Shown one piece after another: positions 44,182 through 53,188 of a DNA stretch of 64,000 bases. The stretch comes from Marivita hallyeonensis (GTDB taxonomy: Bacteria; Pseudomonadota; Alphaproteobacteria; Rhodobacterales; Rhodobacteraceae). The position numbers and the translations under genes were made by a program. Every line of letters begins with the position of its first letter. Position 1 is the first letter of the stretch. The stretch is taken from NCBI RefSeq assembly GCF_900129875.1, contig NZ_FQXC01000006.1, positions 1-64,000 on the forward strand. Direction: 5' to 3'. The notes under the pieces are model-generated. The model saw only the letters and a list, made by a program, of their open reading frames with translations, was not told the origin of the DNA and did not search any database.

Positions 44182-45766
44182 CGTAGGCTCCGCGATCTAT
44201 CTCAGCTGCAATCAGCGTGAAGGTGTCAGAGGCCACCGCATCGGTAAGCGCCTGTTCCAGCTCAGTTTTCGACTGCACGGTGTAACCTTTGCCTCCGAAA
44301 GCGTTGGCGACGGCTGCAAAATCGGTTCGGTCAAAGTCGACGCCCCGATTGGGCAGTTGCCTTTGGCGCTGCTTCAGTTCGATGAGGGCGAGGGACGCGT
44401 CAACGAAGACCACGAAGATGGTCTTGAGCGCAAGCTCTGCTGCGGTTGCCAGTTCGCCCAGCACCATCAGAACGCCCGCATCGCCGGAAAAGGCCACCAC
44501 TGTACGCTGCGGTTCCGCAATTTGCGCTCCGATGGCCAGGGGCACGGCACATCCCATCGTGCAAAAGCCGGAAGATTGGGTCAGCGCGCGCGGGAAATTG
44601 CACCGCCACATTTGCGACAGCAGTATTCGATGCGCGCCACTATCCGCCGTGGCCAGAGTGTCCTTTGGTAAGATGCGCTGGCAGGTCGCGATGACTTGCG
44701 CGGGACCCCAGGTGTCGGGCGTGGGGAAAGCGGCCGCCAATTCAGACTTTGTTTTTTCAACGCGACCGCTCTCCCAGACAGGGTGACCGGTGTCCGGCAG
44801 GATCGCATCCACGCTGGCCGCGCAATCGCCAATGATGTTGAGCGTCGATTGATGCATGTAATGGTGGTTGGGCTCGGCCGTGATGTCGATCACCATCTGG
44901 TTTTGCGGATCCCACGGGTTCTGCCAACCGGCGCGCATCTCGATCGGGTCGTAGCCGATGGCAAGGATCACATCGGCTTGCCGGACCAAAGGCAGGAGCA
45001 CACCATCGGCCTTGGGCGACAGCCCGGCACCCCCAAGTGACAGGGGATGATCCTCGGGCAGCAAGCCCTTGCCCTTGTATGTCGTGATGACCGGCGCTCC
45101 GAGCAATTCGGCCGCCTTTTGCACAGCGTCTGCGCCACCCGGTGCCAAGGCGTCGACCCCGGCTAGGATAAGCGGGCGCTTTGTATCGGCAAGTGCGGTG
45201 CGCGCGCGATTAAGCGCATCACCGGAGGGGGCAGTTTTGGCCGCCGGCGTGCGCAGAACGCCGGTTCCCTGAGCTGGCGCGTCGGCGACTGAGATCGGCA
45301 CATCGATGTGAACCGGGCCGGGGCGCCCCTCCATGGCTATTGTGACAGCCTTGTCGGCGATGACATGCGCAGCACCAGCATTCAGGGTGAAGCTGGCCTT
45401 TGTAATCGGGCGGAAGACCTGAGGTTGGTCTAGCACCTGATGCGTATAGACTTCGGCAACCTCGGGATCGACGCATCCTGTCAGAACGATCATCGGAACA
45501 CGATCCTGGCGCGCGTTTTCGACCACGTTGATTCCGTTCAGCGCTCCGGGACCCACGGTCGCCACCATGATCCCCGGTGCGCCCGTGCGGTGATAGGTGC
45601 CCTCCGCCATGAAGCCCGCAGCGTTTTCGTGTTTGCACAGGATGAACGTGATGCCAGCGGCTTCGAGCGCGTCGATCAGGGTCAGAACCTCTCCACCCGG
45701 TAAGCCGAAAGCCCACCGGCAACCCGCTTCGTAAAGGCGTTTTGCAACAACGTCGGCCGCGCGCAT
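44168..45766 (-). CDS. Acetolactate synthase-like thiamine diphosphate enzyme
   Basis: The 532-aa protein has the three ThDP-family domains. The N-terminal GLPGGEVLTLIDAL and catalytic Glu in KHENAAGFMAEG match acetolactate synthases. The ThDP-Mg motif deviates: GDAGVLMVLGELATA then VVFVDASLALIEL, where NN is replaced by Val-Asp. It is therefore unlikely to be a true acetolactate synthase; oxalyl-CoA decarboxylase or 2-hydroxyacyl-CoA lyase-type chemistry would fit its CoA-transferase partner. The start at 45766 has AAAAGGA six bases upstream. Confidence 0.87.
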   Translation of the reverse strand: MRAADVVAKRLYEAGCRWAFGLPGGEVLTLIDALEAAGITFILCKHENAAGFMAEGTYHRTGAPGIMVATVGPGALNGINVVENARQDRVPMIVLTGCVDPEVAEVYTHQVLDQPQVFRPITKASFTLNAGAAHVIADKAVTIAMEGRPGPVHIDVPISVADAPAQGTGVLRTPAAKTAPSGDALNRARTALADTKRPLILAGVDALAPGGADAVQKAAELLGAPVITTYKGKGLLPEDHPLSLGGAGLSPKADGVLLPLVRQADVILAIGYDPIEMRAGWQNPWDPQNQMVIDITAEPNHHYMHQSTLNIIGDCAASVDAILPDTGHPVWESGRVEKTKSELAAAFPTPDTWGPAQVIATCQRILPKDTLATADSGAHRILLSQMWRCNFPRALTQSSGFCTMGCAVPLAIGAQIAEPQRTVVAFSGDAGVLMVLGELATAAELALKTIFVVFVDASLALIELKQRQRQLPNRGVDFDRTDFAAVANAFGGKGYTVQSKTELEQALTDAVASDTFTLIAAEIDRGAYDGAF

Positions 45767-45779
45767 CGGCATTCCTTTT

Positions 45780-45798
45780 CCATTTGTTTCGCAAATGG
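45780..45798. promoter_or_regulatory. Inverted repeat before the ThDP/CoA-transferase operon
   Basis: CCATTTG-TTTCG-CAAATGG has perfect 7-base arms and begins 14 bases upstream of the ThDP gene's ATG, next to its ribosome binding site. A repressor bound here would block transcription or early elongation. No regulator gene is adjacent, so the binding protein is unknown. Confidence 0.5.
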
Positions 45799-45874
45799 GA
45801 TGCGCCACAACGCGATAAGACGCAAAACACGTCCATGTGTTGCGGTTGAAATGAAGCTGTCGATTGGCCGTGAC

Positions 45875-46231
45875 TTAAGGGCGGATCGGAAACCGATCAC
45901 CTGCTTCGGTGATAAGGACGAGCCGGTCTGCCGCGTCGAGGACATACATGTCGCATCTTGAGAAACCGGTCACGAAATCAACGCAGATTGTGCTGTTATC
46001 CTTGACCTCGAAATAGCCGTACCCGGTGCCGCCGTCGTTGGCATAAGTGTAGGTGTAACGACCGTCTTCGAAGAAGCGCGACTGGCCATCGTCAAAGAAG
46101 GTGATCGTGGTCCCGCGCAATCTGGTGTCGAGTGTGGCCTGATCGAACAATCTGTCACCGTCGCGAGGGGACCAATCCTGCGCGACAAGAGTCGATGGCA
46201 TCAGCACAAAGATAGCGAGAAACCGTATCAT
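45875..46231 (-). CDS. Hypothetical exported protein, 118 aa
   Basis: A signal peptide (MIRFLAIFVLMPSTLVAQDW) is followed by a beta-rich domain with repeated aromatic turns (TITFFDDGQSRFFEDGRYTYTYANDGGTGYGYFEV) and two cysteines (ICVDFVTGFSRCDMY) that may form a disulfide in the periplasm. No family is assigned. It lies between smc and the ThDP gene, 42 bases from the smc stop. Confidence 0.75.
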   Translation of the reverse strand: MIRFLAIFVLMPSTLVAQDWSPRDGDRLFDQATLDTRLRGTTITFFDDGQSRFFEDGRYTYTYANDGGTGYGYFEVKDNSTICVDFVTGFSRCDMYVLDAADRLVLITEAGDRFPIRP

Positions 46232-46273
46232 TCAATGAGCCTAGCGCGGAATGCTGCCGCGCGTCTCACACGA

Positions 46274-49200
46274 TTACGCGACCATGCGTTCGGCTTTTTT
46301 CAGATCGACCGACACAAGTTGGCTTACGCCCTGTTCCGCCATCGTTACGCCAAAGAGGCGATCCATGCGCGACATGGTGACCGCATGGTGCGTGATGATG
46401 AGGAAGCGTGTCTCGGTGCGTCGGCACATCTCGTCCAGGAGGTCACAGAAGCGGGTCACGTTGGCGTCATCCAATGGCGCGTCGACCTCATCCAGCACGC
46501 AGATCGGAGCCGGGTTCGCCAGGAACACCGCAAAGATCAGCGCCAGCGCGGTCAAGGTTTGCTCGCCTCCGGACAGAAGCGACAGTGTTGACAGTTTCTT
46601 TCCGGGAGGCTGGCACATGATCTCGAGCCCGGCTTCAAGCGGATCATCACTCTCGACCATGACAAGGCTTGCCTCGCCGCCGCCGAACAGATGGGTGAAG
46701 AGAAGCGAGAAATTGCTGTTCACCTGCTCGAACGCGGTCAGAAGTCGTTCTCGGCCCTCACGGTTGAGGCTTGAGATGCCAGAGCGCAGCGTTTTGACGG
46801 CCTCTTCCAGATCCTGCTTTTCGGAGAGCAACGTATCGTGCTCTTCTTGGACCTCCCGCGCATCTTCTTCGGCGCGCAGGTTCACCGCCCCGAGCGCATC
46901 GCGCTGGCGTTTGAGGCGATTGACGTCGGCATCAATGGCCTCGGCTTTCGGCAGGTTGTCCGGATCGGCACCAAGTTTCTGCAAGAGTGCTGTCGGGCTT
47001 GTTTCCTGCTCTTCTGCGATCCGTTCCGCAGCAAGCGTCACCGCTTCCCGAGCCGCCTCTGCGCGGGCTTCGGACCGGGCGCGTGCTTCGCGCGCTTCGG
47101 AGGCGTGGCGTTCGGCTTCGCGTTCGGCCTGATCCGCGCTGCGCAGGGCGCTCTCTGCCGTGGACAGCGCATCGTCCGCAGCCGCTTTACGCGCTTCCGC
47201 CTGGGTGATTTCGTGACCAAGGCTGTCGCGCTGTGCAGCGAGTTCGGCCGGGGTGTTCGAGGCGGTTTCGAGCTCGTCCTGAGCGGCCTCGCGTCTTTCG
47301 GCCAGTTCCGCGCTGCGTTTCTCCGCCGTCTCGAGCCGATGACGCCATCCGCTCAGGTCCTTGGTGACTTGCTGCGCGCGGGCCTTTCGGGCCTCGCCTT
47401 CACGGCGCAGTTCATCATGTTCGGACCGTCGCGCCATCATCGTCATCCGGGCGGCTTCGACCGTCATCTTGAGGTCTTCCACCTCGGCGCGTGCGCTGTC
47501 CAGGTCTTCCAACTCGCCTAACGAGCGTTTTGCTTCGACCAGCTGTGTCCGGGCAGTTGTTGCCTCGTCTTCAAACCGCGACACCGCCAGCGACAGGCTT
47601 TCCAACTTGCCTTCAGCCATATCGCGATCCGCCTCAGCCCGGCTGAGCTTGCGCGCCGCGTCCGTGACGGCGGCGTCTGCATCTCGACGTGCCTGGCGCG
47701 CGGTTTTTTCACCCTGCGTCAGATCGGACAAGCGCTTGGTCAGGCTGTCATGCGCGTCCCGTGCCGCGTCGACCCGCGCAGACAGGCGCGCCGTTTCCTG
47801 TTTTAGCGTCTCAAGACGATTGAGCTGTTCCAGCCGAAGGGCTGCTGCGGACGGAGCATCCTCGGCCCAGGCACGATAGCCGTCCCAACGCCAGAGATCG
47901 CCTTCCGGGCTGACAAGCCGTTGGCCCGGTTTCAAAAGCGGTTGCAAGCGTGGTGCGTCGTCGGCATCGACCAAGCCGATCTGCGCCATCCGCCGTTCAA
48001 GCACATCGGGCACAGAGACATGCCGGGTCAGGGCTGTGACGCCTTCGGGGAGCGGTTGCGTGACGTCGTAAGCGGGTAGAACCGTCCAGCCTGTCGGGCC
48101 GTCCCCATCCACTTCTGGTGCGCGTAGATCATCGGCAAGGGCCGCGCCAAGAGCTTTCTCAAAGCCTTGTTCGACCTGCAGGCGATCGAGGATTTGACCA
48201 CCCTCTGCCGTGTCTCGGTCCAGCAACCGAGCAAGAGCCGTGGTTTCTGCAGACAGCGCGCTAAGCTCACCTTCGGCCTCCGACCGCTCCGCGCGTGCAT
48301 CGGCCTCACGCGATTGCGTCTCCGCGCGCGCTGCTTCAGCTTCGGACAAGACCTCTTCGGCGCGCTCTGCGAGATCGCGGGCAGCCAGCTGTTCCGCCGC
48401 TGCTTGCTCCGCCGTGTCCTTGGCTTGGTTGAGCGTGGTTTTGGCGTCTTCTACCGCCGCGCGCGCACGGTTCGCTTCGGCCTCATTGCGCTCAAGGGTT
48501 TTCTGGCTGTCGCTTAACAAGCGCTGGGCAGAGTGGTGGCGGGCGGCAAGGCGGGCCACGTCTTCGGTTTTCTCGCTCAGGTCAGCTTCACGCGCTTGCA
48601 AAACGGCGCCTGCCTCGCGCGCGGCTTCGGCGGCATCAGCGAGTTTTTCATCATGACCTTCGGCAGCTTTGGCCAGTTCAGCCGCTTCCCATTCCAACTG
48701 TGCGATGGTTTCGCCTGCATCCCGGTTCAGAGCACTTTCGCGCTCCATGTCCTTGCCCATCTGGTCGATGCGCCGGGTCAGTGTCTCGATCAACTCCTCA
48801 GCGCGGCGTTCTTGCTCGGACAGCGTATCGCGCTGAAGTGTCAGCCTCTGAACGATGGCGGCGGCGATGGCGGCCTCTTCGCGCAATGGTGGTAGGGCCG
48901 CGCCCGCGTCCTCTCTTGCCTTCGAAGCTTCTTGCGCGGCGGTTTCGGCCTTTGCCGCTTCAGTGATGCGTTCGCGTAGCTGCGCGTCCGCTTCGGCTCT
49001 TGCCACATCCGCGTCGTTCCAGCGGCGGTACAGCAGCAACCCTTCCGCGTGGCGCAATTCCTCACCAATCGCGCGGTAGCGCGCGGCCTGGCGGGCCTGT
49101 CGCGCGAGTTGGGCCAATTGCGCGGCAAGCTGTTCGATCACGTCATCGACCCGAAGCAGGTTCGCTTCCGTGCTCTTCAACTTCAGTTCAGCTTCGTGAC

Positions 49201-49729
49201 GGCGTTGGTAGAGGCCGGAAATACCTGCGGCCTCTTCAAGAATTCGACGACGGTTCTTGGGCTTGGCGTTGATCAATTCGCTGATCTGGCCCTGCCGCAC
49301 AAGCGCGGGGGAGTGTGCGCCGGTTGACGCATCTGCGAAGAGCATCTGGACGTCGCGCGCGCGGACGTCCTTGCCATTGGCTTTGTAGGCACTGCCCACG
49401 TCACGCGTGATACGACGGACGATGTCAAGCTGGTCCTGATCGTTGAACCCTGCCGGGGCGAGCCGGTCAGTGTTGTCGATCTGGATCGACACCTCGGCAA
49501 AGTTGCGGGCAGGCCGGGTGGCCGCGCCGGCAAAGATCACGTCTTCCATTCCGCCGCCACGCATTGCGGTCGGGCGGTTTTCGCCCATCACCCAACGCAA
49601 GGCTTCGAGCAGGTTCGACTTGCCACAGCCGTTCGGCCCGACAACGCCCGTCAGACCATCTGCGATGATCAGATCGGTCGGGTCGACGAAGCTTTTGAAG
49701 CCTGTCAGTCGAAGCTTGGAAAAGCGCAC
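46274..49729 (-). CDS. smc: Chromosome segregation protein SMC
   Basis: SMC dimers with ScpAB compact and segregate the chromosome. The 1151-aa protein has Walker A GPNGCGKSN (about residues 32-40), long Ala/Glu/Arg-rich coiled coils, a hinge around residues 500-620, the ABC signature LSGGEQTLTAL (from 1052) and Walker B CVLDEVDAPLDD. The start is GTG at 49729. The frame is uninterrupted. The upstream gap 49730-49852 shows no clear promoter boxes. Confidence 0.96.
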   Translation of the reverse strand: MRFSKLRLTGFKSFVDPTDLIIADGLTGVVGPNGCGKSNLLEALRWVMGENRPTAMRGGGMEDVIFAGAATRPARNFAEVSIQIDNTDRLAPAGFNDQDQLDIVRRITRDVGSAYKANGKDVRARDVQMLFADASTGAHSPALVRQGQISELINAKPKNRRRILEEAAGISGLYQRRHEAELKLKSTEANLLRVDDVIEQLAAQLAQLARQARQAARYRAIGEELRHAEGLLLYRRWNDADVARAEADAQLRERITEAAKAETAAQEASKAREDAGAALPPLREEAAIAAAIVQRLTLQRDTLSEQERRAEELIETLTRRIDQMGKDMERESALNRDAGETIAQLEWEAAELAKAAEGHDEKLADAAEAAREAGAVLQAREADLSEKTEDVARLAARHHSAQRLLSDSQKTLERNEAEANRARAAVEDAKTTLNQAKDTAEQAAAEQLAARDLAERAEEVLSEAEAARAETQSREADARAERSEAEGELSALSAETTALARLLDRDTAEGGQILDRLQVEQGFEKALGAALADDLRAPEVDGDGPTGWTVLPAYDVTQPLPEGVTALTRHVSVPDVLERRMAQIGLVDADDAPRLQPLLKPGQRLVSPEGDLWRWDGYRAWAEDAPSAAALRLEQLNRLETLKQETARLSARVDAARDAHDSLTKRLSDLTQGEKTARQARRDADAAVTDAARKLSRAEADRDMAEGKLESLSLAVSRFEDEATTARTQLVEAKRSLGELEDLDSARAEVEDLKMTVEAARMTMMARRSEHDELRREGEARKARAQQVTKDLSGWRHRLETAEKRSAELAERREAAQDELETASNTPAELAAQRDSLGHEITQAEARKAAADDALSTAESALRSADQAEREAERHASEAREARARSEARAEAAREAVTLAAERIAEEQETSPTALLQKLGADPDNLPKAEAIDADVNRLKRQRDALGAVNLRAEEDAREVQEEHDTLLSEKQDLEEAVKTLRSGISSLNREGRERLLTAFEQVNSNFSLLFTHLFGGGEASLVMVESDDPLEAGLEIMCQPPGKKLSTLSLLSGGEQTLTALALIFAVFLANPAPICVLDEVDAPLDDANVTRFCDLLDEMCRRTETRFLIITHHAVTMSRMDRLFGVTMAEQGVSQLVSVDLKKAERMVA

Positions 49730-49852
49730 TATGCCTGCCTGCGTGATTCCTAGGTTGGCATTCAGTCTGTGGTGGTCAGGTCGTTCGAGTCAATGCGGGT
49801 GTGGCGTATGTGGTAAATTCGCAGTTCTTATCCACAAGATATTGACGCTTGC

Positions 49853-50623
49853 CTAGCTGGGTTTCCAGCGCTGCACCAATTCCCTTAGGGCACCCGCAAG
49901 TACAATAAGGTCCGCGCCTACAGCGATGAAATTCGCACCGCCGTCGATGTTCTCTTGAATGAGCTTCGGGTCGCCATCGATGATCCCGGCGGCCTTGCCC
50001 GCGGACCGAATACGGTTCAGCCCGTCGAGCACCTTTGCGCGCACCTCGGGATGGTTGATATCAGGCAGGTGACCCATGTCCGCACACAGATCGGCGGGCC
50101 CGATGAACACTGCATCGACGCCATCGACCGCGCAAATCTCTTCCAGTGCATCCATCGCGGCAACGCTTTCCGCTTGTACGATGAGGCAGAGCTCATCCTC
50201 GACCGTGGCCATGTAGTCGGGAATGCCGTTGAAGTTTGACGCCCGGCCCAAGACATGGCCGACGCCACGGATGCCGCGCGGCGGGTAGCGCATGGCTTGG
50301 ACAATTTCGCGGGCATCCTCGGCGGAATTGACCATCGGGCACAGAAGCGTCTGCGCACCCATGTCCAGCACTTGTTTGATCAGCGCCGGATCATTGTGCG
50401 GGATGCGGACGATGGGTGTTGTGGTATGGCCCGACAGAGCCATCAGTTGTTCATTGATCGTACCCAGATCGTTGGGCGCGTGTTCACCATCTATCAGCAG
50501 CCACTCGAAACCGGCGGCGGCGGCAATCTCCGCGGCATAGCCGGTGCAGAGGCCCAGCCATAGCCCGATCTGCGGGGCGTCGCCGGTGAGGTTGGCTTTG
50601 AAACGATTGGTGGGCGCGGGCAT
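49853..50623 (-). CDS. HpcH/HpaI family class II aldolase
   Basis: The 256-aa TIM-barrel protein has LLIDGEHAPND (catalytic His region), VRIPHNDPALIKQVLDMGAQTLLCPMVNSAEDA and VFIGPADLCADMG with the metal-binding Glu and Asp (VQAESVAAMDALEEICAVDGVDA). Members cleave 4-hydroxy-2-oxoheptanedioate, 2-keto-3-deoxyrhamnonate or related acids to pyruvate or an aldehyde; the substrate is open. GGAAA precedes the ATG. It follows the small membrane gene at 50674. Confidence 0.92.
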   Translation of the reverse strand: MPAPTNRFKANLTGDAPQIGLWLGLCTGYAAEIAAAAGFEWLLIDGEHAPNDLGTINEQLMALSGHTTTPIVRIPHNDPALIKQVLDMGAQTLLCPMVNSAEDAREIVQAMRYPPRGIRGVGHVLGRASNFNGIPDYMATVEDELCLIVQAESVAAMDALEEICAVDGVDAVFIGPADLCADMGHLPDINHPEVRAKVLDGLNRIRSAGKAAGIIDGDPKLIQENIDGGANFIAVGADLIVLAGALRELVQRWKPS

Positions 50624-50673
50624 ATCAGTTTCCTTTTTAAAGGATCAGACAGCAGCGCGCGCCAGGGTTCAAG

Positions 50674-50871
50674 TCAGTCGCGATTGCGCCAGAGCTTCAT
50701 CGCTGACCACACGGCGGTGCCACCAAAGAACAGTCCGGCAATGCCGACCACTTCGACCAGAGCCGGAGCGTTTGCAATTCCGCGCACAACGACGGCCACA
50801 ACCAACAGGGCGAGGCCGAACAGGCTGAAGACAAAGCGGAACCAAAGCTCGTTTCGGGTGGGGCCGTTCAT
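50674..50871 (-). CDS. Hypothetical two-helix membrane protein, 65 aa
   Basis: Two hydrophobic helices (LWFRFVFSLFGLALLVVAVVV and LVEVVGIAGLFFGGTAVWSAM) are joined by a short loop, and the protein ends in basic residues. AAGGAGAC lies just before the ATG. It sits 50 bases upstream of the aldolase gene. No function is known. Confidence 0.7.
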   Translation of the reverse strand: MNGPTRNELWFRFVFSLFGLALLVVAVVVRGIANAPALVEVVGIAGLFFGGTAVWSAMKLWRNRD

Positions 50872-50925
50872 GGAGTCTCCTTTGCTGGGTGCAAAGGTAG
50901 GATGCGTGTGGTCGCGGGCCAGTTG

Positions 50926-51735
50926 TCAGAAGGTGACCGTCACACCGGGCAGATTCAGCGCCTTGACCAGATCGCGCAACTCCTGACGGGCGGCGATATT
51001 TGAAATATTGAGCTGTTTGACCCCGATATCTTTTAGGTCAAGCAAGGTGAGACCGCGGGGGAACAGCTCGCGAAAAATCACCCGTTCGTTGAATCCCGGG
51101 GCCACACGAAACCCGATCCGCTTTGACAACCGGTCCAGAGCCTTTTCCATTTTCGCCTTGTTCACCATCTGCTGCGCGCCGAGGCGGTTGCGCAGGACCA
51201 CCCAGTCAATCGGCGGCAACCCCGCTTGCGCACGCAATTGGCGGGCGTTCCAGACCATCTCGGAATAGACGGACGGGCCTTCGATCTTTTCGCCGGACGC
51301 GTCGGTGTGGGCGAGCAGGTCGAAATCCACGAAGCTGTCGTTCAATGGCGTGATGAGCGTGTCTGCGAGGGAGTGCGCCACCTGGCTTAGGCGCGTGTGG
51401 GACCCGGGGCAGTCGATCAGGATGAAATCGCTGCCGGGTTCCAACTCTGCCACTGCTGCCGACAGTCGGTGATCATAAATGTTCTCACCGGGTTGCAGAG
51501 TGTCCGCATCGATTTCGGGCAGTTCCAGATAGCGTGGTGTCGGCAGGTCGAGCCCGTCGCTTTCCATCATCTTCCGGCGGTTGGTGACATAGCGCCCCAT
51601 CGTTTTCTGCCGCAGGTCAAGATCAAGCGTCCCGACCTTGTGCCCCATGCGCGAGAGGGCCGTCGCGACATGCATGGAGACAGTCGACTTGCCCGCACCG
51701 CCCTTTTCGTTCCCGACAACAATAATATGTGCCAT
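50926..51735 (-). CDS. mipZ: Division-plane positioning ATPase MipZ
   Basis: MipZ, a ParA-like ATPase, forms a gradient from the poles that keeps FtsZ rings at midcell in alphaproteobacteria. The deviant Walker A NEKGGAGKSTVSMHVA (about residues 8-23), TLDLDLRQKTMGRY and DFILIDCPGSHT are diagnostic, and the C-terminal half follows the MipZ pattern. The start MAHIIVVGNEKG at 51735 gives 269 aa. It diverges from the NadE-family gene across 309 bases. Confidence 0.94.
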   Translation of the reverse strand: MAHIIVVGNEKGGAGKSTVSMHVATALSRMGHKVGTLDLDLRQKTMGRYVTNRRKMMESDGLDLPTPRYLELPEIDADTLQPGENIYDHRLSAAVAELEPGSDFILIDCPGSHTRLSQVAHSLADTLITPLNDSFVDFDLLAHTDASGEKIEGPSVYSEMVWNARQLRAQAGLPPIDWVVLRNRLGAQQMVNKAKMEKALDRLSKRIGFRVAPGFNERVIFRELFPRGLTLLDLKDIGVKQLNISNIAARQELRDLVKALNLPGVTVTF

Positions 51736-52044
51736 GCGCCTGCTCTTGGATCCGTTTTGGCCAGCTATGCGCATAGACGTACGCGGTTGCAACGTGAGAT
51801 GCAGGATTTCCGGAAATCTGTCGGCAAGCGGTGCATGCCTGACTCACATCAAGCGCTGCGCTTAATGGGTCTGGTTCAGAGCGCTTGCGCCGTCAGCCTG
51901 ACGTTTCCTTGCAGAAGACTGATCAACATCAAGGCCTCTGTCGAAGACGTATGCGAGAATCAGAAGATGTCAGCGCAAGAGCCAACTGGGTGGGTTTTGT
52001 CCTGGCACCGCGGAGAAACCGTCTTTGAGACAAGGGAGCAGATC
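51736..52044. other. Divergent mipZ/NadE-like intergenic region with three palindromes
   Basis: This 309-base gap holds no convincing gene. It contains three short perfect dyads: GATTTCCGGAAATC (51805-51818), AAGCGC-T-GCGCTT (51851-51863) and CGTCAG-C-CTGACG (51891-51903). No consensus sigma-70 boxes are obvious to the eye. The palindromes may be operators serving either gene. Confidence 0.5.
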
Positions 52045-53058
52045 ATGTCAGACCTCAATATCGATGCGGAAAAGGCCATCCGTGATATCTCACAGTACCT
52101 TAAAGGCATCGTTGCAAAGGACCGAACCGATGGTGTCATCCTTGGATTGAGCGGTGGTCTGGATTCCTGCGTGATGGCGGCGCTTGCTGTGCGTGCCCTT
52201 GGGCCGGGCTCGGTTTCCGTCGTCTATCTTTTCGATCACGACAGTGATCCGGACATCGCCGACAATGCGCGCCTGATGGCGGAATTCCTGGGGCTGGATC
52301 TCGAGGTGATCGAGATCACCAAGGACATGGAAAACCTCAAAATCTACTCGCCTCTGTTTATGAAGCTCTTGCGGATTTCAAAGCTCATGGCACGGATCAG
52401 TGCCAGCTCCTACAAGTTGATATGCGGCGAAACACCGTTTCAGTCGACGCTTCGTGTTGGCCGCGGCGAAGTCTTGAAGCCCTGGTACAAAAGGTTCTTG
52501 TTCAACACCACGATCCGTCATCTCGACAATGGGTTCACGCAACGGCACGTTTTCCGGCGTGCCGTGCTGGAAAAGTTGGCTCAGGAACGAAATCTGTCCC
52601 TCATCGGGGCCGCCAATCTGTCTGAATGCGAGGTTGGTTGGTTCGTCAAAGACGGGATCGATGATGTGCCGGTGCAGCCAATGACAGGTTTGTACAAAAC
52701 GCAGGTGCGCCAATTGGCAAAAGAACTTGGTTTGCCCGAGCGTGTGCGCAGTCAGCTTCCGTCACCGGACATGGCGAACGGCATCACGGATGAATTTGGC
52801 ATTGGCCATGATTACGCGGATGTCGACATTGTCGTGGATGGATTTCATGAGCATCTGTCCAACGCCGAGATCGCGGCGCAGGGGGTTCCCGAACCCGAGA
52901 TAGAAGACATTCGCAAGTTGATGAAGTTGTCGGATTGGAAACGGCAATCGCCGCACGAAGCTCCGCCGGTGTCGGGCGTGTTCGGGTCGCCGTTGCGCAC
53001 AAATTCAGCGAAGACCCGCGACACCCATAAGACGACCAAGGTGACTTGCGACGCGTAG
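52045..53058 (+). CDS. NAD(+) synthetase-family protein (divergent)
   Basis: The 337-aa protein has the N-type ATP pyrophosphatase loop LGLSGGLDSCVMAAL (about residues 33-47) and the NadE core GAANLSECEVGWFVKDGIDDVPVQPMTGLYKTQVRQLAKELGLP. NadE would amidate nicotinate adenine dinucleotide. It is longer than NH3-dependent NadE and deviates at usually conserved spots (GAANLSE where GTGNKSE is usual), so another amidation role is possible. The ATG at 52045 has GGGAG about six bases upstream. Confidence 0.83.
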   Translation: MSDLNIDAEKAIRDISQYLKGIVAKDRTDGVILGLSGGLDSCVMAALAVRALGPGSVSVVYLFDHDSDPDIADNARLMAEFLGLDLEVIEITKDMENLKIYSPLFMKLLRISKLMARISASSYKLICGETPFQSTLRVGRGEVLKPWYKRFLFNTTIRHLDNGFTQRHVFRRAVLEKLAQERNLSLIGAANLSECEVGWFVKDGIDDVPVQPMTGLYKTQVRQLAKELGLPERVRSQLPSPDMANGITDEFGIGHDYADVDIVVDGFHEHLSNAEIAAQGVPEPEIEDIRKLMKLSDWKRQSPHEAPPVSGVFGSPLRTNSAKTRDTHKTTKVTCDA

Positions 53059-53134
53059 TCGTTGTTGACCGCGGTCACGCCGGTCTTGTCTTGGACGTCT
53101 CGGGCGTGACCGGACTTGCTTGCGGTAGTCCGAC

Positions 53135-53165
53135 GAAAAAAGCCGCCCCAAACAGGAGCGGCTTT
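53135..53165 (-). terminator. Intrinsic terminator of the rplS-rpmE end
   Basis: On the minus strand AAAGCCGC, a GC-containing loop and GCGGCTTT form an 8-bp stem followed by TTTT, 24 bases after the rpmE stop. It is a well-formed intrinsic terminator and also separates rpmE from the converging NadE-like gene. Confidence 0.85.
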
Positions 53166-53188
53166 CGAAAAGGCAACCTGGTGTCGGT

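Noticed and set aside
46240-46262. GCGCGG/CCGCGC hairpin between smc and the exported hypothetical
   Set aside because: Stem of six bases, no T run, and G+C palindromes of this size are frequent in this DNA.
49780-49800. GTTCGAGTC resembling a tRNA T-loop upstream of smc
   Set aside because: No acceptor, D or anticodon stems can be folded around it.
50631-50644. TCCTTT-TT-AAAGGA palindrome before the aldolase gene
   Set aside because: It is explained by the ribosome binding site and its chance complement.
51397-52044. 216-codon N-terminal extension of the NadE-like gene
   Set aside because: No domain is seen, it runs antisense to mipZ for half its length, and a good ribosome binding site precedes the ATG at 52045.
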